Positions 18,526 through 28,380 of a stretch of DNA of 64,000 bases are shown one piece after another. The DNA comes from a marine actinobacterium PHSC20C1 (GTDB lineage: Bacteria > Actinomycetota > Actinomycetes > Actinomycetales > Microbacteriaceae). A model generated the notes under the pieces. It had not been told where the DNA came from. It was given only the letters and a program-made list of their open reading frames with translations, and made no database searches. A program made the position numbers and the translations under genes. The stretch is from positions 1,302,750 to 1,366,749 of the forward strand of contig CH672415.1 in NCBI GenBank assembly GCA_000153145.1, read 5' to 3'. How positions within the stretch are numbered: the stretch's first letter is position 1; each line of letters opens with the position of its first letter.

Positions 18526-19218
18526 ATGGCTGACGGACCCAAGATTCTTATAGTTGACGACGAACCCAACATTCGCGACCTGCTCACCACGAGCTTGCGT
18601 TTCGCGGGATTTGCGGTGCGCGCGGTAGGAAGCGGCGCACAGACCATTTCTGCGGTTCTTGAAGAAGAACCAGACCTCATTATTCTCGACGTGATGTTGC
18701 CCGACATGAACGGATTCGGCGTGACCAAGCGCCTCCGCGCATCCGGCTACACCTCCCCCATCCTCTTTCTCACGGCAAAAGATGACACCGAAGACAAGAT
18801 CATGGGCCTCACCGTTGGTGGCGACGACTATGTAACGAAGCCATTCAGCTTGGATGAAATCGTTGCTCGCATCAAGGCAATTCTTCGCCGTACGATGCAG
18901 GATGACGAAGAGACGATCATCCGTGCTGGCGACCTCACGATGGACCAGGACACCCACGAGGTCAGCATCGGCAGCGAACAGATCGAACTCAGCCCCACCG
19001 AGTTCAAGCTACTGCGCTACCTCATGCTGAACCCCAACCGCGTTCTTTCGAAGGCTCAGATCCTCGACCACGTGTGGGAATACGACTTCAACGGCGACGC
19101 TGGCATCGTCGAAAGCTACATTTCGTACTTGCGCCGCAAGCTCGACATTCACACCGAAGAGCCGCTTATCCAGACGAAGCGTGGCTTCGGATACATGCTG
19201 AAAGCAGCTAAGGCCTAA
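18526..19218 (+). CDS. OmpR-type response regulator
   Basis: The 230-residue protein has a receiver domain (Asp11/Asp12, phosphoacceptor Asp55 in LDVMLPDMNGF, Lys in VTKPFSLDE) and a C-terminal winged helix (LSPTEFKLLRYLMLNPNRVLSKAQILDHVW, YISYLRRKL, RGFGYML). It most resembles the mycobacterial TcrX/TrcR group. The partner kinase follows after 94 bases. The target genes are not visible. Confidence 0.95.
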   Translation: MADGPKILIVDDEPNIRDLLTTSLRFAGFAVRAVGSGAQTISAVLEEEPDLIILDVMLPDMNGFGVTKRLRASGYTSPILFLTAKDDTEDKIMGLTVGGDDYVTKPFSLDEIVARIKAILRRTMQDDEETIIRAGDLTMDQDTHEVSIGSEQIELSPTEFKLLRYLMLNPNRVLSKAQILDHVWEYDFNGDAGIVESYISYLRRKLDIHTEEPLIQTKRGFGYMLKAAKA

Positions 19219-19312
19219 CCTCGCCTGACGGCCAGTCCAACATGCAATTGTTCATGTTCGGCTGGCCATACTGGTTCCCGATTCCCAGCCACGCAAGGTA
19301 CCTTTCACTATC

Positions 19313-21028
19313 ATGCAGGAGAACATCCCCGACGCGTGGAGCCGCATCTCGCTTCGCACGAAAGTCACCGGTGTCACGGTGCTTCTGCTCACCATGGGCC
19401 TGCTCGTCGCTGGCGTCGGCACCGCGGCCGTATTGCGCGACTACTTGTTGCAGCAGACGGATGAGAAAATCACGGCAGCAGCGGATGATCTCGATGGTCG
19501 TATCCAATACACCGGCACAACTCGCGACCCGCAGTGCAGCGTTTCGCGGCTGCCAAATGACCTCTACTTCGCCGTACTCAACCACGACGGCAGCATGCGA
19601 TGCAACAGCCGTGAAGAGGATGCCGCACGACCCGTTCTTGAAGGCCTCACGATCGCGGTCGCCAACGAGCACACCGGCGAATTCACTCTCCCCAGCACCG
19701 CTATCGGAGGCCAGTGGCGAGTAATCGCTTACCCAGCCATCAGCACGATCGGTCCCGACTTTGTGACAATTGTTATCGCACGCGACTTGGGTGATTCCAA
19801 CAGCATCGTTTCGCGGTATGCCGCCATTTTCCTTTTCTTTGGCCTCACTGTCGTGATCGTGGGTGGCGCGCTAACGCGACTGCTCGTGACGTCGACTTTT
19901 GCACCACTTCGCGAGGTTGAGGCGACAGCGGCACGCTTCGCTGACGGCGACTTCGACCAGAGGCTCTCTGGAGCAACACCCAACACCGAGGTCGGGCGCC
20001 TCAACCGTTCTCTCAACTCCATGTTGGGGCGAATTGATCGCGCTTTCGCCGACCGCGCGCGAACGATCGACCAGATGCGACGATTCGTTGGAGACGCCAG
20101 CCACGAACTGCGCACGCCTCTCGTCACCGTGCGCGGATATGCCGAGCTCTACCGAATGGGCGCAATAACGAAACCAGATGATGTGCTGCAGGCGATGGAG
20201 CGCATCGAGAAAGAGGCCATCCGCATGGGCGGATTGGTTGAGGACCTTCTCGAACTGGCCCGTATCGACGAAACTAAACCTCTCCAGCTCACCGAAGTCG
20301 ATCTATTGCCGCTCGCAAACGATGCAGCGATGGATGCCCGTGCTTCGCTGGGGCGCGTGGTGAACGTAATTAACACGCACCCCACAATTGACGCGCACCC
20401 CACTGTCGGCCCAGAACACAGCACAGACACTATGGCGATCACGCTGCCCGAGAGTTCTCTCCCGCAGCCGACTACTCCGTCACGCGGCGTCGCCGCCGCG
20501 ATGGCGACCGGTCCGATCGCTGCCGCCGGGGCGCGCCTATCTCGACTTGCCTCGAGAAAGAAGACTGCCGCTGTCGCTAAGGCTGCTGCACGCATTACGC
20601 ACTTGAGCACTCCGCCTCCGGCAGACCTGCACGCGGTCGTGATGGCCGAAGAAAACAAGCTCCGTCAGGTGCTCACCAACCTGGTGACAAACGCCTTGCG
20701 TTTTACCCCGGCAGATGTTCCGGTCGAAATCGGTGTCGGTGTTGACCGCGAGCGCCAATTGGCTGTGCTCTCTGTGATTGACCATGGCGAGGGCATCCCG
20801 CCACAGATTCGGGACAAAGTTTTCGAGCGGTTCTGGCGCGCAGACAGCTCTCGCAATCGTGACACTGGCGGAAGTGGCCTCGGTCTTGCGATCGTTGCTG
20901 CAATCGTGCACGCCCACAAGGGCACCGTGCAGGCACTCGAGACGCCAGGGGGTGGCGCAACCTTCCGGGTGGAGCTTCCTCTCCTCCCCAGCCGCCCTGC
21001 GGCCGCTGAAAGCGCCGACGAGGACTAA
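19313..21028 (+). CDS. Membrane sensor histidine kinase with unusual insert
   Basis: The 571-residue protein has two membrane helices (about 18-41 and 168-190) around an extracellular sensor region of some 125 residues with two Cys (Cys75, Cys97). HAMP (190-243), HisKA with His264 in DASHELRTPL and an HATPase domain with Asn456/Asn460 and a GGSGLGLAIV lid follow. Between HisKA and the N-box lies an extra stretch of about 90 residues (351-443), rich in Ala, Thr and Pro with basic clusters, which normal kinases lack. It works with the regulator upstream. A WXG100 gene follows after 39 bases. Confidence 0.93.
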   Translation: MQENIPDAWSRISLRTKVTGVTVLLLTMGLLVAGVGTAAVLRDYLLQQTDEKITAAADDLDGRIQYTGTTRDPQCSVSRLPNDLYFAVLNHDGSMRCNSREEDAARPVLEGLTIAVANEHTGEFTLPSTAIGGQWRVIAYPAISTIGPDFVTIVIARDLGDSNSIVSRYAAIFLFFGLTVVIVGGALTRLLVTSTFAPLREVEATAARFADGDFDQRLSGATPNTEVGRLNRSLNSMLGRIDRAFADRARTIDQMRRFVGDASHELRTPLVTVRGYAELYRMGAITKPDDVLQAMERIEKEAIRMGGLVEDLLELARIDETKPLQLTEVDLLPLANDAAMDARASLGRVVNVINTHPTIDAHPTVGPEHSTDTMAITLPESSLPQPTTPSRGVAAAMATGPIAAAGARLSRLASRKKTAAVAKAAARITHLSTPPPADLHAVVMAEENKLRQVLTNLVTNALRFTPADVPVEIGVGVDRERQLAVLSVIDHGEGIPPQIRDKVFERFWRADSSRNRDTGGSGLGLAIVAAIVHAHKGTVQALETPGGGATFRVELPLLPSRPAAAESADED

Positions 21029-21067
21029 GCCGTCCTGAACGCGGATGCTGCGATCTACCGTCGAGCT

Positions 21068-21358
21068 ATGACTCGATACCAAGTAGATAGTGACGCCGTT
21101 CTCAGCGCAACGAGTGCTGTACAGAACTCCATCGTGCGCATCCAAGGCGAAGTTGCCGGATTACACGGCCAGCTCACGAACCTTCAGGGGTCGTGGACCG
21201 GTCAGGCGGCAACAGCGTTCTCCACCGTTGTCACCGACTGGAAAGCTACCCAGCAGCGAGTGGAAGAGAACCTCGCGGCGATCAACCACGCGCTCTCTCA
21301 GGCCGGGCAACAGTATGCAGAGATTGAGGCCGCCAATGCACGCCTCTTCGCACGCTAG
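21068..21358 (+). CDS. WXG100 (ESAT-6-like) protein
   Basis: The 96-residue protein is a helical hairpin with the turn motif SWTGQAATAF (about residues 42-51) and heptad-like helices on both sides. WXG100 proteins are exported as dimers by type VII secretion. No EccC ATPase, EccD or partner gene is in the window, so it is an orphan here and its export route is not visible. It may be transcribed with the kinase gene 39 bases upstream. A 16-bp tandem repeat begins at its stop codon. Confidence 0.9.
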   Translation: MTRYQVDSDAVLSATSAVQNSIVRIQGEVAGLHGQLTNLQGSWTGQAATAFSTVVTDWKATQQRVEENLAAINHALSQAGQQYAEIEAANARLFAR

Positions 21359-21388
21359 ATCCCGTTAACGCCAGATCCCGTTAACGCC
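21357..21388. repeat. Tandem 16-bp duplication after the WXG100 gene
   Basis: AGATCCCGTTAACGCC occurs twice in direct succession (21357-21372 and 21373-21388), the first copy beginning within the TAG stop and the second ending at the terminator hairpin. Each unit contains the palindrome GTTAAC. Confidence 0.95.
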
Positions 21389-21422
21389 AGAATGGGCGCC
21401 TCCCGAAGGAGACGCCCATTCT
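21389..21422. terminator. Bidirectional hairpin terminator between WXG100 gene and groL
   Basis: Arms AGAATGGGCGCCTCC and GGAGACGCCCATTCT pair around CGAA with one mismatch. It is placed between two convergent genes and may end transcription from both sides, although U runs are short. Confidence 0.8.
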
Positions 21423-21459
21423 GTGTAGTGCTTTTAGCCTGCGTGCAGGGAGTTAGAAC

Positions 21460-23157
<1,698 letters not shown>

Positions 23158-23165
23158 GGGCTAAA

Positions 23166-23192
23166 TTAGCACTCGATAGGGGCGAGTGCAAG
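23166..23192. promoter_or_regulatory. CIRCE operator (HrcA site) 2
   Basis: TTAGCACTC, nine bases, GAGTGCAAG: a perfect left arm and a right arm with two changes. It lies eight bases from the first CIRCE, giving a double operator in front of groL. Confidence 0.8.
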
Positions 23193-23239
23193 ACAGCCCG
23201 GCGCAGTCGATAGGGGCGAGTGCACGACACCCCGGCGCG
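23173..23239. repeat. Imperfect 34-bp tandem duplication covering part of CIRCE 2
   Basis: The 33-base stretch at 23173-23205, beginning TCGATAGGGGCGAGTGCA, recurs at 23207-23239 with three differences. The copy carries the spacer and right arm of CIRCE 2 (GAGTGCA) but not the left arm, so the duplication made a half operator. Confidence 0.85.
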
Positions 23240-23363
23240 CCGGGCAGGAGCGTGCGCGAGTGTCGTTCGCGGTGCGCGAACACTGTTGGTTGTCTGGGCG
23301 CAAGGTCGAAGTCGGGCGTCGGGTTTGGCGCGTACGTTTGCGCCCAACCTTGAGCGCCGCGGT

Positions 23364-23936
23364 CTATTGGCCGGTCGCTAGATAGTCGGATCCGAGCACG
23401 ATGGTGATGTGGGCTGCAGGGAAGACGTCTGCTTCAACGAGCCGAATTTCGCCAACTCCGAGTGTGCTGACGAGCCCGGAAGCTACGTCTTCGTCTCCGG
23501 GGTTGCTGTAGTAGATGAAGGTGTCTTCGATGTCGCGGGCGGAGGCGGGTGTCGCGCTGCCCATGGGCCAACCGGCGGTGCGTAGTTCGTCGGCAACTGT
23601 CGCTTGGAGTCCGTTTTCAGAGGTTCCGTTAAGCAGGTCAATGACGAGAGCGCGAGCGGGGTCGATGGTTGCTGGGTCTGTGAGTGGCTCGACGGCTTCC
23701 GTGGGTTTGGGCGTGGAGACGGGTTCTTCTGGTGAGGCAAAGAAGGGGATGCCTAGGTCGTCACCCAGATATTGACTGAGGGCGAATAGCCCACCGAAGA
23801 CGAGGATTCCGGTTGCGAGCAGCGCCCAGGCAAATCCGATCCAGCCTCGTCCACGTCGTTTGGGGCCGCGGTGTGCACCTACGCGTTCGACGTCGTCTGG
23901 CAACTCGTCGTAACGATCTTTCGGGTAACTCGCCAT
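23364..23936 (-). CDS. LytR C-terminal domain membrane protein
   Basis: The 190-residue protein has a charged cytoplasmic start, one membrane helix (about residues 32-54), a Pro/Glu linker and an extracellular LytR_C domain (about 93-188: ALVIDLLNGTSENGLQATVADELRTAGW, IYYSNPGDEDVA, ITIVLGSDY). Such domains occur at the end of LytR-CpsA-Psr wall-polymer ligases and also alone; the role is probably in the cell envelope. The DUF3263 gene lies three bases upstream, so they share an operon. Confidence 0.85.
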   Translation of the reverse strand: MASYPKDRYDELPDDVERVGAHRGPKRRGRGWIGFAWALLATGILVFGGLFALSQYLGDDLGIPFFASPEEPVSTPKPTEAVEPLTDPATIDPARALVIDLLNGTSENGLQATVADELRTAGWPMGSATPASARDIEDTFIYYSNPGDEDVASGLVSTLGVGEIRLVEADVFPAAHITIVLGSDYLATGQ

Positions 23937-23939
23937 TGC

Positions 23940-24239
23940 TTAGTCTGTCAATTCTTCGTTGTGGTGGGGTGCCGCTCGAACCGTGCGGTTGTGCAGCCGG
24001 TTGTCGCGGGTTCGACGCAGTCGCGATACCAGCATGGGGTCGTACTTTACGGCCGCCGGTGAGTCGATTACTGCGTTAAGCATTTGATAGTAGCGCGCAC
24101 TTGAAACTTGAAACTGGGAGCCGATTGCTTCTTCTTTTGCACCGACGTGACGGGTCCATTCGCGCTCGAAGTCGAGAATCTGAATTGCTCGCTCGGACAG
24201 GCTTGTGCCTGTGTGCGCTGCGGGTTCAGATTCGGACAC
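23940..24239 (-). CDS. DUF3263 protein
   Basis: The 99-residue protein contains ILDFEREWTRHVGAKEEAIGSQFQVSSARYY followed by LNAVID and LRRTRDNR, the mark of the actinobacterial DUF3263 family, which looks like a small helix-turn-helix protein. It is probably DNA-binding; the targets are unknown. It is the first gene of a pair with the LytR_C gene and divergent from the heme-binding protein gene. Confidence 0.88.
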   Translation of the reverse strand: MSESEPAAHTGTSLSERAIQILDFEREWTRHVGAKEEAIGSQFQVSSARYYQMLNAVIDSPAAVKYDPMLVSRLRRTRDNRLHNRTVRAAPHHNEELTD

Positions 24240-24333
24240 GGTGGAACCTCCAATATTGACGCAATCCTAGGGCGTTGGGGCAGTGGCGGTGACGAGCGAC
24301 GCGGCTTGAGAGACCAATTTGAGGCAGCCGAGG

Positions 24334-24352
24334 TTAGGATTGCCTTAGTACC
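24334..24352. promoter_or_regulatory. Probable DtxR/IdeR iron box
   Basis: TTAGGATTGCCTTAGTACC agrees with the first two thirds of the consensus TTAGGTTAGCCTAACCTAA (TTAGG-N4-CCTWA). It stands 19 bases before the start of the heme-binding protein gene, where bound repressor would cover the promoter. A regulator of this family is encoded at 8960-9661. Confidence 0.65.
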
Positions 24353-24370
24353 TTTCACCGATTGGCTTTC

Positions 24371-25477
24371 ATGCGCATACGACTCTTCGCCACTGCTGTG
24401 GTGCTGTCTTGCGTTGTGCTTGCGGCAAGCGGATGCTCGCCCGCATCAGTTTCGGAGAATCCGATGGTCACGGTGACCGCTGATCTTGACGTTCCGCTAT
24501 CGCAACTGACGACTTTGGGCGATGCGAAGGATTACAGCGGGCTGGTGCGCGCAACATTGCCGACATCCGGTATTTCGTCTCCCATTGAAGCGGCAGTGCA
24601 GTCGCTGCCGACGACGGTGGTTTCGCACGATCTCAGCGGCGATACCTCGGTCACTGTTGTGTCGACTGATCGCGTGATCGCGATGGATATTTCGGGTTCG
24701 ATTGCAGCGACGATTGCAGGTTTGGGCTTGCTGGACTCTCTGGTTGCCCGGGACATTTCTACAACCTTCGATCAGGTCGCGGAGTTGCCCGTGATTACAT
24801 CGAACGCCCACACGGTCAATAGCGAGGCGATTCTGGCGCTTCGGCCAGATTTGGTTGTGACGGATGGATCGATCGGGCCCATCGATGTGGTGTTGCAGTT
24901 GCGAGATGCAGGAATTCCGGTTGTATTTGTCGACACTGAGCCGTCTGTCGAAGGAGTTGCGGAATTGGCGCGCCAAACCGCAGATGCCTTGGGTGTTTCG
25001 GGAGCCGGCGATGCATTGGGCGAAATGTTGAGTGCCGAGATTGAAGCGAAAATTGCCGAGATTGCCGAGATCGTTCCTGCCGGCGACCGATTGCGCATGA
25101 TGTTCCTCTACTTGCGCGGAACGTCGGGCGTCTACTACTTGTTTGGCAAAGAGTCGGGTTCAGACGTGCTGATCAATGCTTTGGGTGGGGTGGATGTCGC
25201 GGCTGAGATCGGCCTCACAGGCATGCGCCCGATGACGGATGAGGCGATGGTCGCAGCGAATCCTGATCTAATCCTGGTGATGACGAACGGTCTCGCAAGT
25301 GTTGGCGGCGTGAGCGGACTGCTTGAAGCTCGCCCCGCTGTAGCACTTACTGAGGCCGGCAAGCATCAGCGTTTTGTTGAGATGGATGATGGCGAAATCT
25401 TGAGCTTCGGCCCTCGAACGGTCACAGTGCTAGATGCACTCGCGAGAGCGATTTACGCTCCCGGCTCAGGGTCGTAG
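24371..25477 (+). CDS. hmuT: Heme/iron ABC transporter substrate-binding lipoprotein (HmuT-like)
   Basis: The 368-residue protein has a lipoprotein signal (VLAASGC, Cys21) and a class III periplasmic-binding fold with TDRVIAMDISGSIAATIAGLGLLDSLVARD, LRPDLVVTDGSIGP and FGPRTVTVLDALARAIY. This is the pattern of HmuT heme-binding proteins of corynebacteria. ATG 24371 is chosen; a TTG three codons earlier lacks a site. Permease and ATPase genes (hmuUV) do not follow: the next gene is convergent and encodes an HtaA-domain protein. An iron box precedes the gene. Confidence 0.85.
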   Translation: MRIRLFATAVVLSCVVLAASGCSPASVSENPMVTVTADLDVPLSQLTTLGDAKDYSGLVRATLPTSGISSPIEAAVQSLPTTVVSHDLSGDTSVTVVSTDRVIAMDISGSIAATIAGLGLLDSLVARDISTTFDQVAELPVITSNAHTVNSEAILALRPDLVVTDGSIGPIDVVLQLRDAGIPVVFVDTEPSVEGVAELARQTADALGVSGAGDALGEMLSAEIEAKIAEIAEIVPAGDRLRMMFLYLRGTSGVYYLFGKESGSDVLINALGGVDVAAEIGLTGMRPMTDEAMVAANPDLILVMTNGLASVGGVSGLLEARPAVALTEAGKHQRFVEMDDGEILSFGPRTVTVLDALARAIYAPGSGS

Positions 25478-25485
25478 CTCACTGG

Positions 25486-26289
25486 CTACAGGGATTCTGA
25501 CTCGCTGCTTGTTCCACGGCGACGAGTGACAAGGAACACTACGCCGGCTCCCAGCGCGACGACGAGGACGCCAGCACTCACCATGAGATTGCGAGCCAGG
25601 GCCGTCACGGGGGGCTGCGGTTGGGGCATGCAGTCGGCGGTCGCGCTGAACTTGAGACTGAGTGGGTCGAATTTTTCGCCGGCGGGGTAGGTACCGAAGG
25701 CGGCCGAACCGTCCTCGGTGAGCATTGTTTGTGCCGCATCGAGTCGCGCAGTCCCGTCAGCTACATCAATGTCGGAGATGTCGATGCTGACAAATTCGAC
25801 GCCGCTCTCGTCGACGGGGGTCCCGTCTTGGGTTGTGCCAAAGACATCGAGTACGAGAATGGCGGTGGTGCTGCCATCGAAAACGATACTGAGGTTGGTG
25901 AGGGTGGTGTCCAGGATGCCGTCGTGCCCGGTGAAGCGTAACGTTCCGTCAAATGTGAGGCTGCCGTTGCCGTCGTCGAGTTGACCTGATCCTGCCGCCC
26001 AACCGAAGTCGGGGGTCTCGTAGGTGGCCCCGTCACTTACCGCCCACTCACCGTTCGCGATAGTGCCGCTGATGTAGGACCTCAGTGACTCTTTTACTCC
26101 CCAGATAATTTCGGCATCCGAGATCTGGCAAGTTGCAGCATCGACGGCGAGAGTTGCGTCGTTTGTCGCGGGACGCATGCCCGCAGCATCCGTGGCCGCA
26201 GCAGTGCCGACAAGTGGAGTCAACGCGATGATAACGGCGGTCACGATGAGCGCGGCGGGGCCGAGCACACACACGTTGAGTCCGCGCAT
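25486..26289 (-). CDS. HtaA-domain heme-binding surface protein
   Basis: The 267-residue protein has a signal peptide (residues 1-33), one HtaA domain (about 50-215, beginning IIWGVKESLRSYISGTIANGEW and including GSLTFDGTLRFTGHDGILDTTLTNL) and a C-terminal membrane anchor before RRRGTSSESESL. In Corynebacterium, HtaA-type proteins take heme from hemoglobin and pass it to HmuT, encoded convergently next door. The start codon overlaps the stop of the elaA-like gene by one base (TAATG). Confidence 0.85.
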   Translation of the reverse strand: MRGLNVCVLGPAALIVTAVIIALTPLVGTAAATDAAGMRPATNDATLAVDAATCQISDAEIIWGVKESLRSYISGTIANGEWAVSDGATYETPDFGWAAGSGQLDDGNGSLTFDGTLRFTGHDGILDTTLTNLSIVFDGSTTAILVLDVFGTTQDGTPVDESGVEFVSIDISDIDVADGTARLDAAQTMLTEDGSAAFGTYPAGEKFDPLSLKFSATADCMPQPQPPVTALARNLMVSAGVLVVALGAGVVFLVTRRRGTSSESESL

Positions 26290-26732
26290 TACTGGGCTGC
26301 GCGGTACATCGATTGGTGCATGATGGTCGCCTCTTCGTAGAGGTCGCCAAATGCTTCGAAACCAAACTTTAAGTAGAGCGGAACAATGTATTGCTGTGCA
26401 TGGAGCATCATTGCTTCGCTGTTGAAGTCATCGACAATGCTTTTCATGATGATCTGAGCGAGACCTTCACCTCGACGGTCTTCGCGAACGACGACGCGGC
26501 CGATGACACGGTGGCCATCCAAATATTCGGCGGTTTCGTTGTACAGAACGCGGATGTAGGCGGCAACGCCATGCTCGTCAGCGATCCAATAGTGGCGCGT
26601 TTGGTCTTCTTGATCTCGATCGTCAAGCTCGGTTTCGTCGACTTTTTGCTCAACAAAAAATACGTCTGTGCGTAGTTTCATGATCGAGTAGAGCTCTGTT
26701 GTTGTTAATTCGCCCCAAGACTTGGCGATCAC
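26289..26732 (-). CDS. GNAT acetyltransferase, ElaA family
   Basis: The protein matches ElaA: ELYSIMKLRTDVFFVEQK at the start, HYWIADEHGVAAYIRV, the acetyl-CoA loop RVVVREDRRGEGLAQIIMKS and the terminal YLKFGFEAFGDLYEEATIMHQSM. The substrate is not known. I prefer GTG 26732 because ElaA proteins begin about 15 residues before the LRTDVF motif; a TTG at 26786 gives 18 more codons but no binding site. It is divergent from msrB and directly coupled to the HtaA gene. Confidence 0.8.
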   Translation of the reverse strand: MIAKSWGELTTTELYSIMKLRTDVFFVEQKVDETELDDRDQEDQTRHYWIADEHGVAAYIRVLYNETAEYLDGHRVIGRVVVREDRRGEGLAQIIMKSIVDDFNSEAMMLHAQQYIVPLYLKFGFEAFGDLYEEATIMHQSMYRAAQ

Positions 26733-26801
26733 GGAATCATTAGGCACAACCGCGAGTTTAATGTACTGGGCAGCTAAAGCTGACAAACGAAGGAGACCAC
26801 T

Positions 26802-27200
26802 ATGGCGTACAAGGTGAATAAGACTGAAGAGCAGTGGCGCGAGGAGCTCGGCCTCAAGTACTCGGTACTGCGTGAAGCCGGCACTGACCGCCCGTGGTCT
26901 GGTGCCCTTCTCGATGAAAAGCGTGAAGGAACCTACCGCTGTGGTGCGTGTCAGGCAGAGCTCTTCACGAGCGGAACTAAGTTCGATTCCGGTTCGGGAT
27001 GGCCCAGCTTTTATGAAGCAATCAATCCGGATGCTGTGGAGCTTCGCGAAGATCGCTCGCTCGGCATGGTTCGCACCGAGGTCGTTTGCGCAACCTGTGG
27101 CTCACACTTGGGCCACCTCTTCGATGATGCACACCAGACACCGACGGGTGATCGCTTCTGCTTGAACTCCAGCTCTCTCGAGTTCGAAGAGGACAACTAG
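26802..27200 (+). CDS. msrB: Peptide methionine (R)-S-oxide reductase
   Basis: The 132-residue protein has the MsrB zinc ligands CGAC (47, 50) and CATC (96, 99), the core GSGWPSFY and the catalytic Cys120 in RFCLNSSSLEF. It repairs oxidised methionine in proteins with thioredoxin. AAGGAG lies eight bases before the ATG. The stop is shared with the convergent transporter gene through CTAG. Confidence 0.95.
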   Translation: MAYKVNKTEEQWREELGLKYSVLREAGTDRPWSGALLDEKREGTYRCGACQAELFTSGTKFDSGSGWPSFYEAINPDAVELREDRSLGMVRTEVVCATCGSHLGHLFDDAHQTPTGDRFCLNSSSLEFEEDN

Positions 27201-28180
27201 TTCGATCGAAGTTTTTTGGGCGGTCGCTGACTTGAGAGGGAAGCGATCGCCACGGCGATGAGGGTGAGCATCACACCGATTACGGTGGTCGGTGCCACCC
27301 CATCGCTGTCTGTTGGCAAGAAAATTTCCAACGCGAGCGCACCCGTCAACTGACCGGCAATAGATCCGAGGGCAAAGAACAACACCCCGGTGATGGGCAC
27401 AAGCACTGCGGCTACCGCGATAAAGATCACGCCAATCGCTCCCCCGATGTAGAGCGTAGGATCCGTCGGGAACTGATGTTGCCAACCTCGGGCGAAGCCG
27501 TAGGCCATTGTCGCAATCGCTAGCACCGTGGTTCCGACCACAAAGTTGACGTACGTCGCAGTAAGCGGCGAGCGGGTTACGTGTCGCACGTGACCGTTGA
27601 TGGCTTGTTGCCATCCGATTCCGAATCCGGCAACGAGCGGCAAGAAGACGAGCAAGAAAGGGCCGTCGAGGCGCAAATCGGCGAGTCCAGAAAAAATAAC
27701 TGCACCAACCGCAAGTACGGATGCCGCAACGCGCAAGACGGTGACGGGCCTCTTTTGCAGGCTGCCGATTCCCACTCGGTCGATGACGGCGGAGCTAATG
27801 GTTTGGCTTGCAACGACTGCGACGGTGAAGAGTGCTACGCCTAGGGCCGTGGCGGCGAGGCCCTGAGTGAGAACGAAGAAAGCACCGAATGCACCACCGG
27901 TGAGATACCACCAGGGCAGTCGTTTACTGGCAACTTCGCTTCGAAGGGTTCGGAGGCCAGCTCGCGCGGTGGGAACAAACGGCACGATGAGCGTGAGGAT
28001 GACGAGGCCTGAACCGAAAGAAATCAGGGCTGCGAGAGTGGAGTCCTGAAGCTCTACCGCTAGCTCACCATTGATGCGACTTTGGGCTGAAACGAGGGCT
28101 CCAGCGACGACGGCGGCGAAAATTCCGGCCAGTGCACGACGACGACTTTGCGGATTGGTTGGGAGCATGGGTGTAGTCAT
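27197..28180 (-). CDS. DMT-superfamily transporter (DUF606/YdcZ type)
   Basis: About 327 residues with ten predicted membrane helices in two homologous halves. Each half begins with an AVVAGALVSAQSRINGELA- or PLVAGFGIGWQQAINGHV-like segment, the mark of the DUF606/YdcZ branch of drug/metabolite transporters. The substrate is unknown. ATG 28180 or 28168 may be the start. tRNA-Thr begins 25 bases upstream on the other strand. Confidence 0.85.
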   Translation of the reverse strand: MTTPMLPTNPQSRRRALAGIFAAVVAGALVSAQSRINGELAVELQDSTLAALISFGSGLVILTLIVPFVPTARAGLRTLRSEVASKRLPWWYLTGGAFGAFFVLTQGLAATALGVALFTVAVVASQTISSAVIDRVGIGSLQKRPVTVLRVAASVLAVGAVIFSGLADLRLDGPFLLVFLPLVAGFGIGWQQAINGHVRHVTRSPLTATYVNFVVGTTVLAIATMAYGFARGWQHQFPTDPTLYIGGAIGVIFIAVAAVLVPITGVLFFALGSIAGQLTGALALEIFLPTDSDGVAPTTVIGVMLTLIAVAIASLSSQRPPKKLRSN

Positions 28181-28204
28181 GTCTAAAATAGGACGTTGGT
28201 CCAA

Positions 28205-28278
28205 GCCTCCTTAGCTCAGCTGGCTAGAGCACCGCTCTTGTAAAGCGGGGGTCGTCGGTTCGAATCCGACAGGAGGCC
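28205..28278 (+). tRNA. tRNA-Thr (anticodon TGT)
   Basis: A full cloverleaf of 74 nt: acceptor GCCTCCT with AGGAGGC, D arm GCTC/GAGC, anticodon stem CCGCT/AGCGG with loop CTTGTAA, and T arm GTCGG-TTCGAAT-CCGAC. The anticodon TGT reads ACA and other Thr codons by wobble. The stem of seven is followed by CCA, so either the discriminator is C or the acceptor end is partly encoded. Confidence 0.95.
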
Positions 28279-28289
28279 CAGCAAAGATG

Positions 28290-28330
28290 TCGAAGGCCGT
28301 CGGGGTTATTTAAACCCTAGCGGCCTTCGA
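28290..28330 (+). terminator. Hairpin after tRNA-Thr
   Basis: TCGAAGGCCG at 28290-28299 pairs with CGGCCTTCGA at 28321-28330, with further inner pairing of GGGGTT and AAACCC. The following CTTCGCTGTTT is only weakly U-rich. The position after the tRNA supports a terminator. Confidence 0.7.
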
Positions 28331-28380
28331 CTTCGCTGTTTAACCAGCAGCATCCCTTGCCCTGCCGACGGCCGAGCGCC

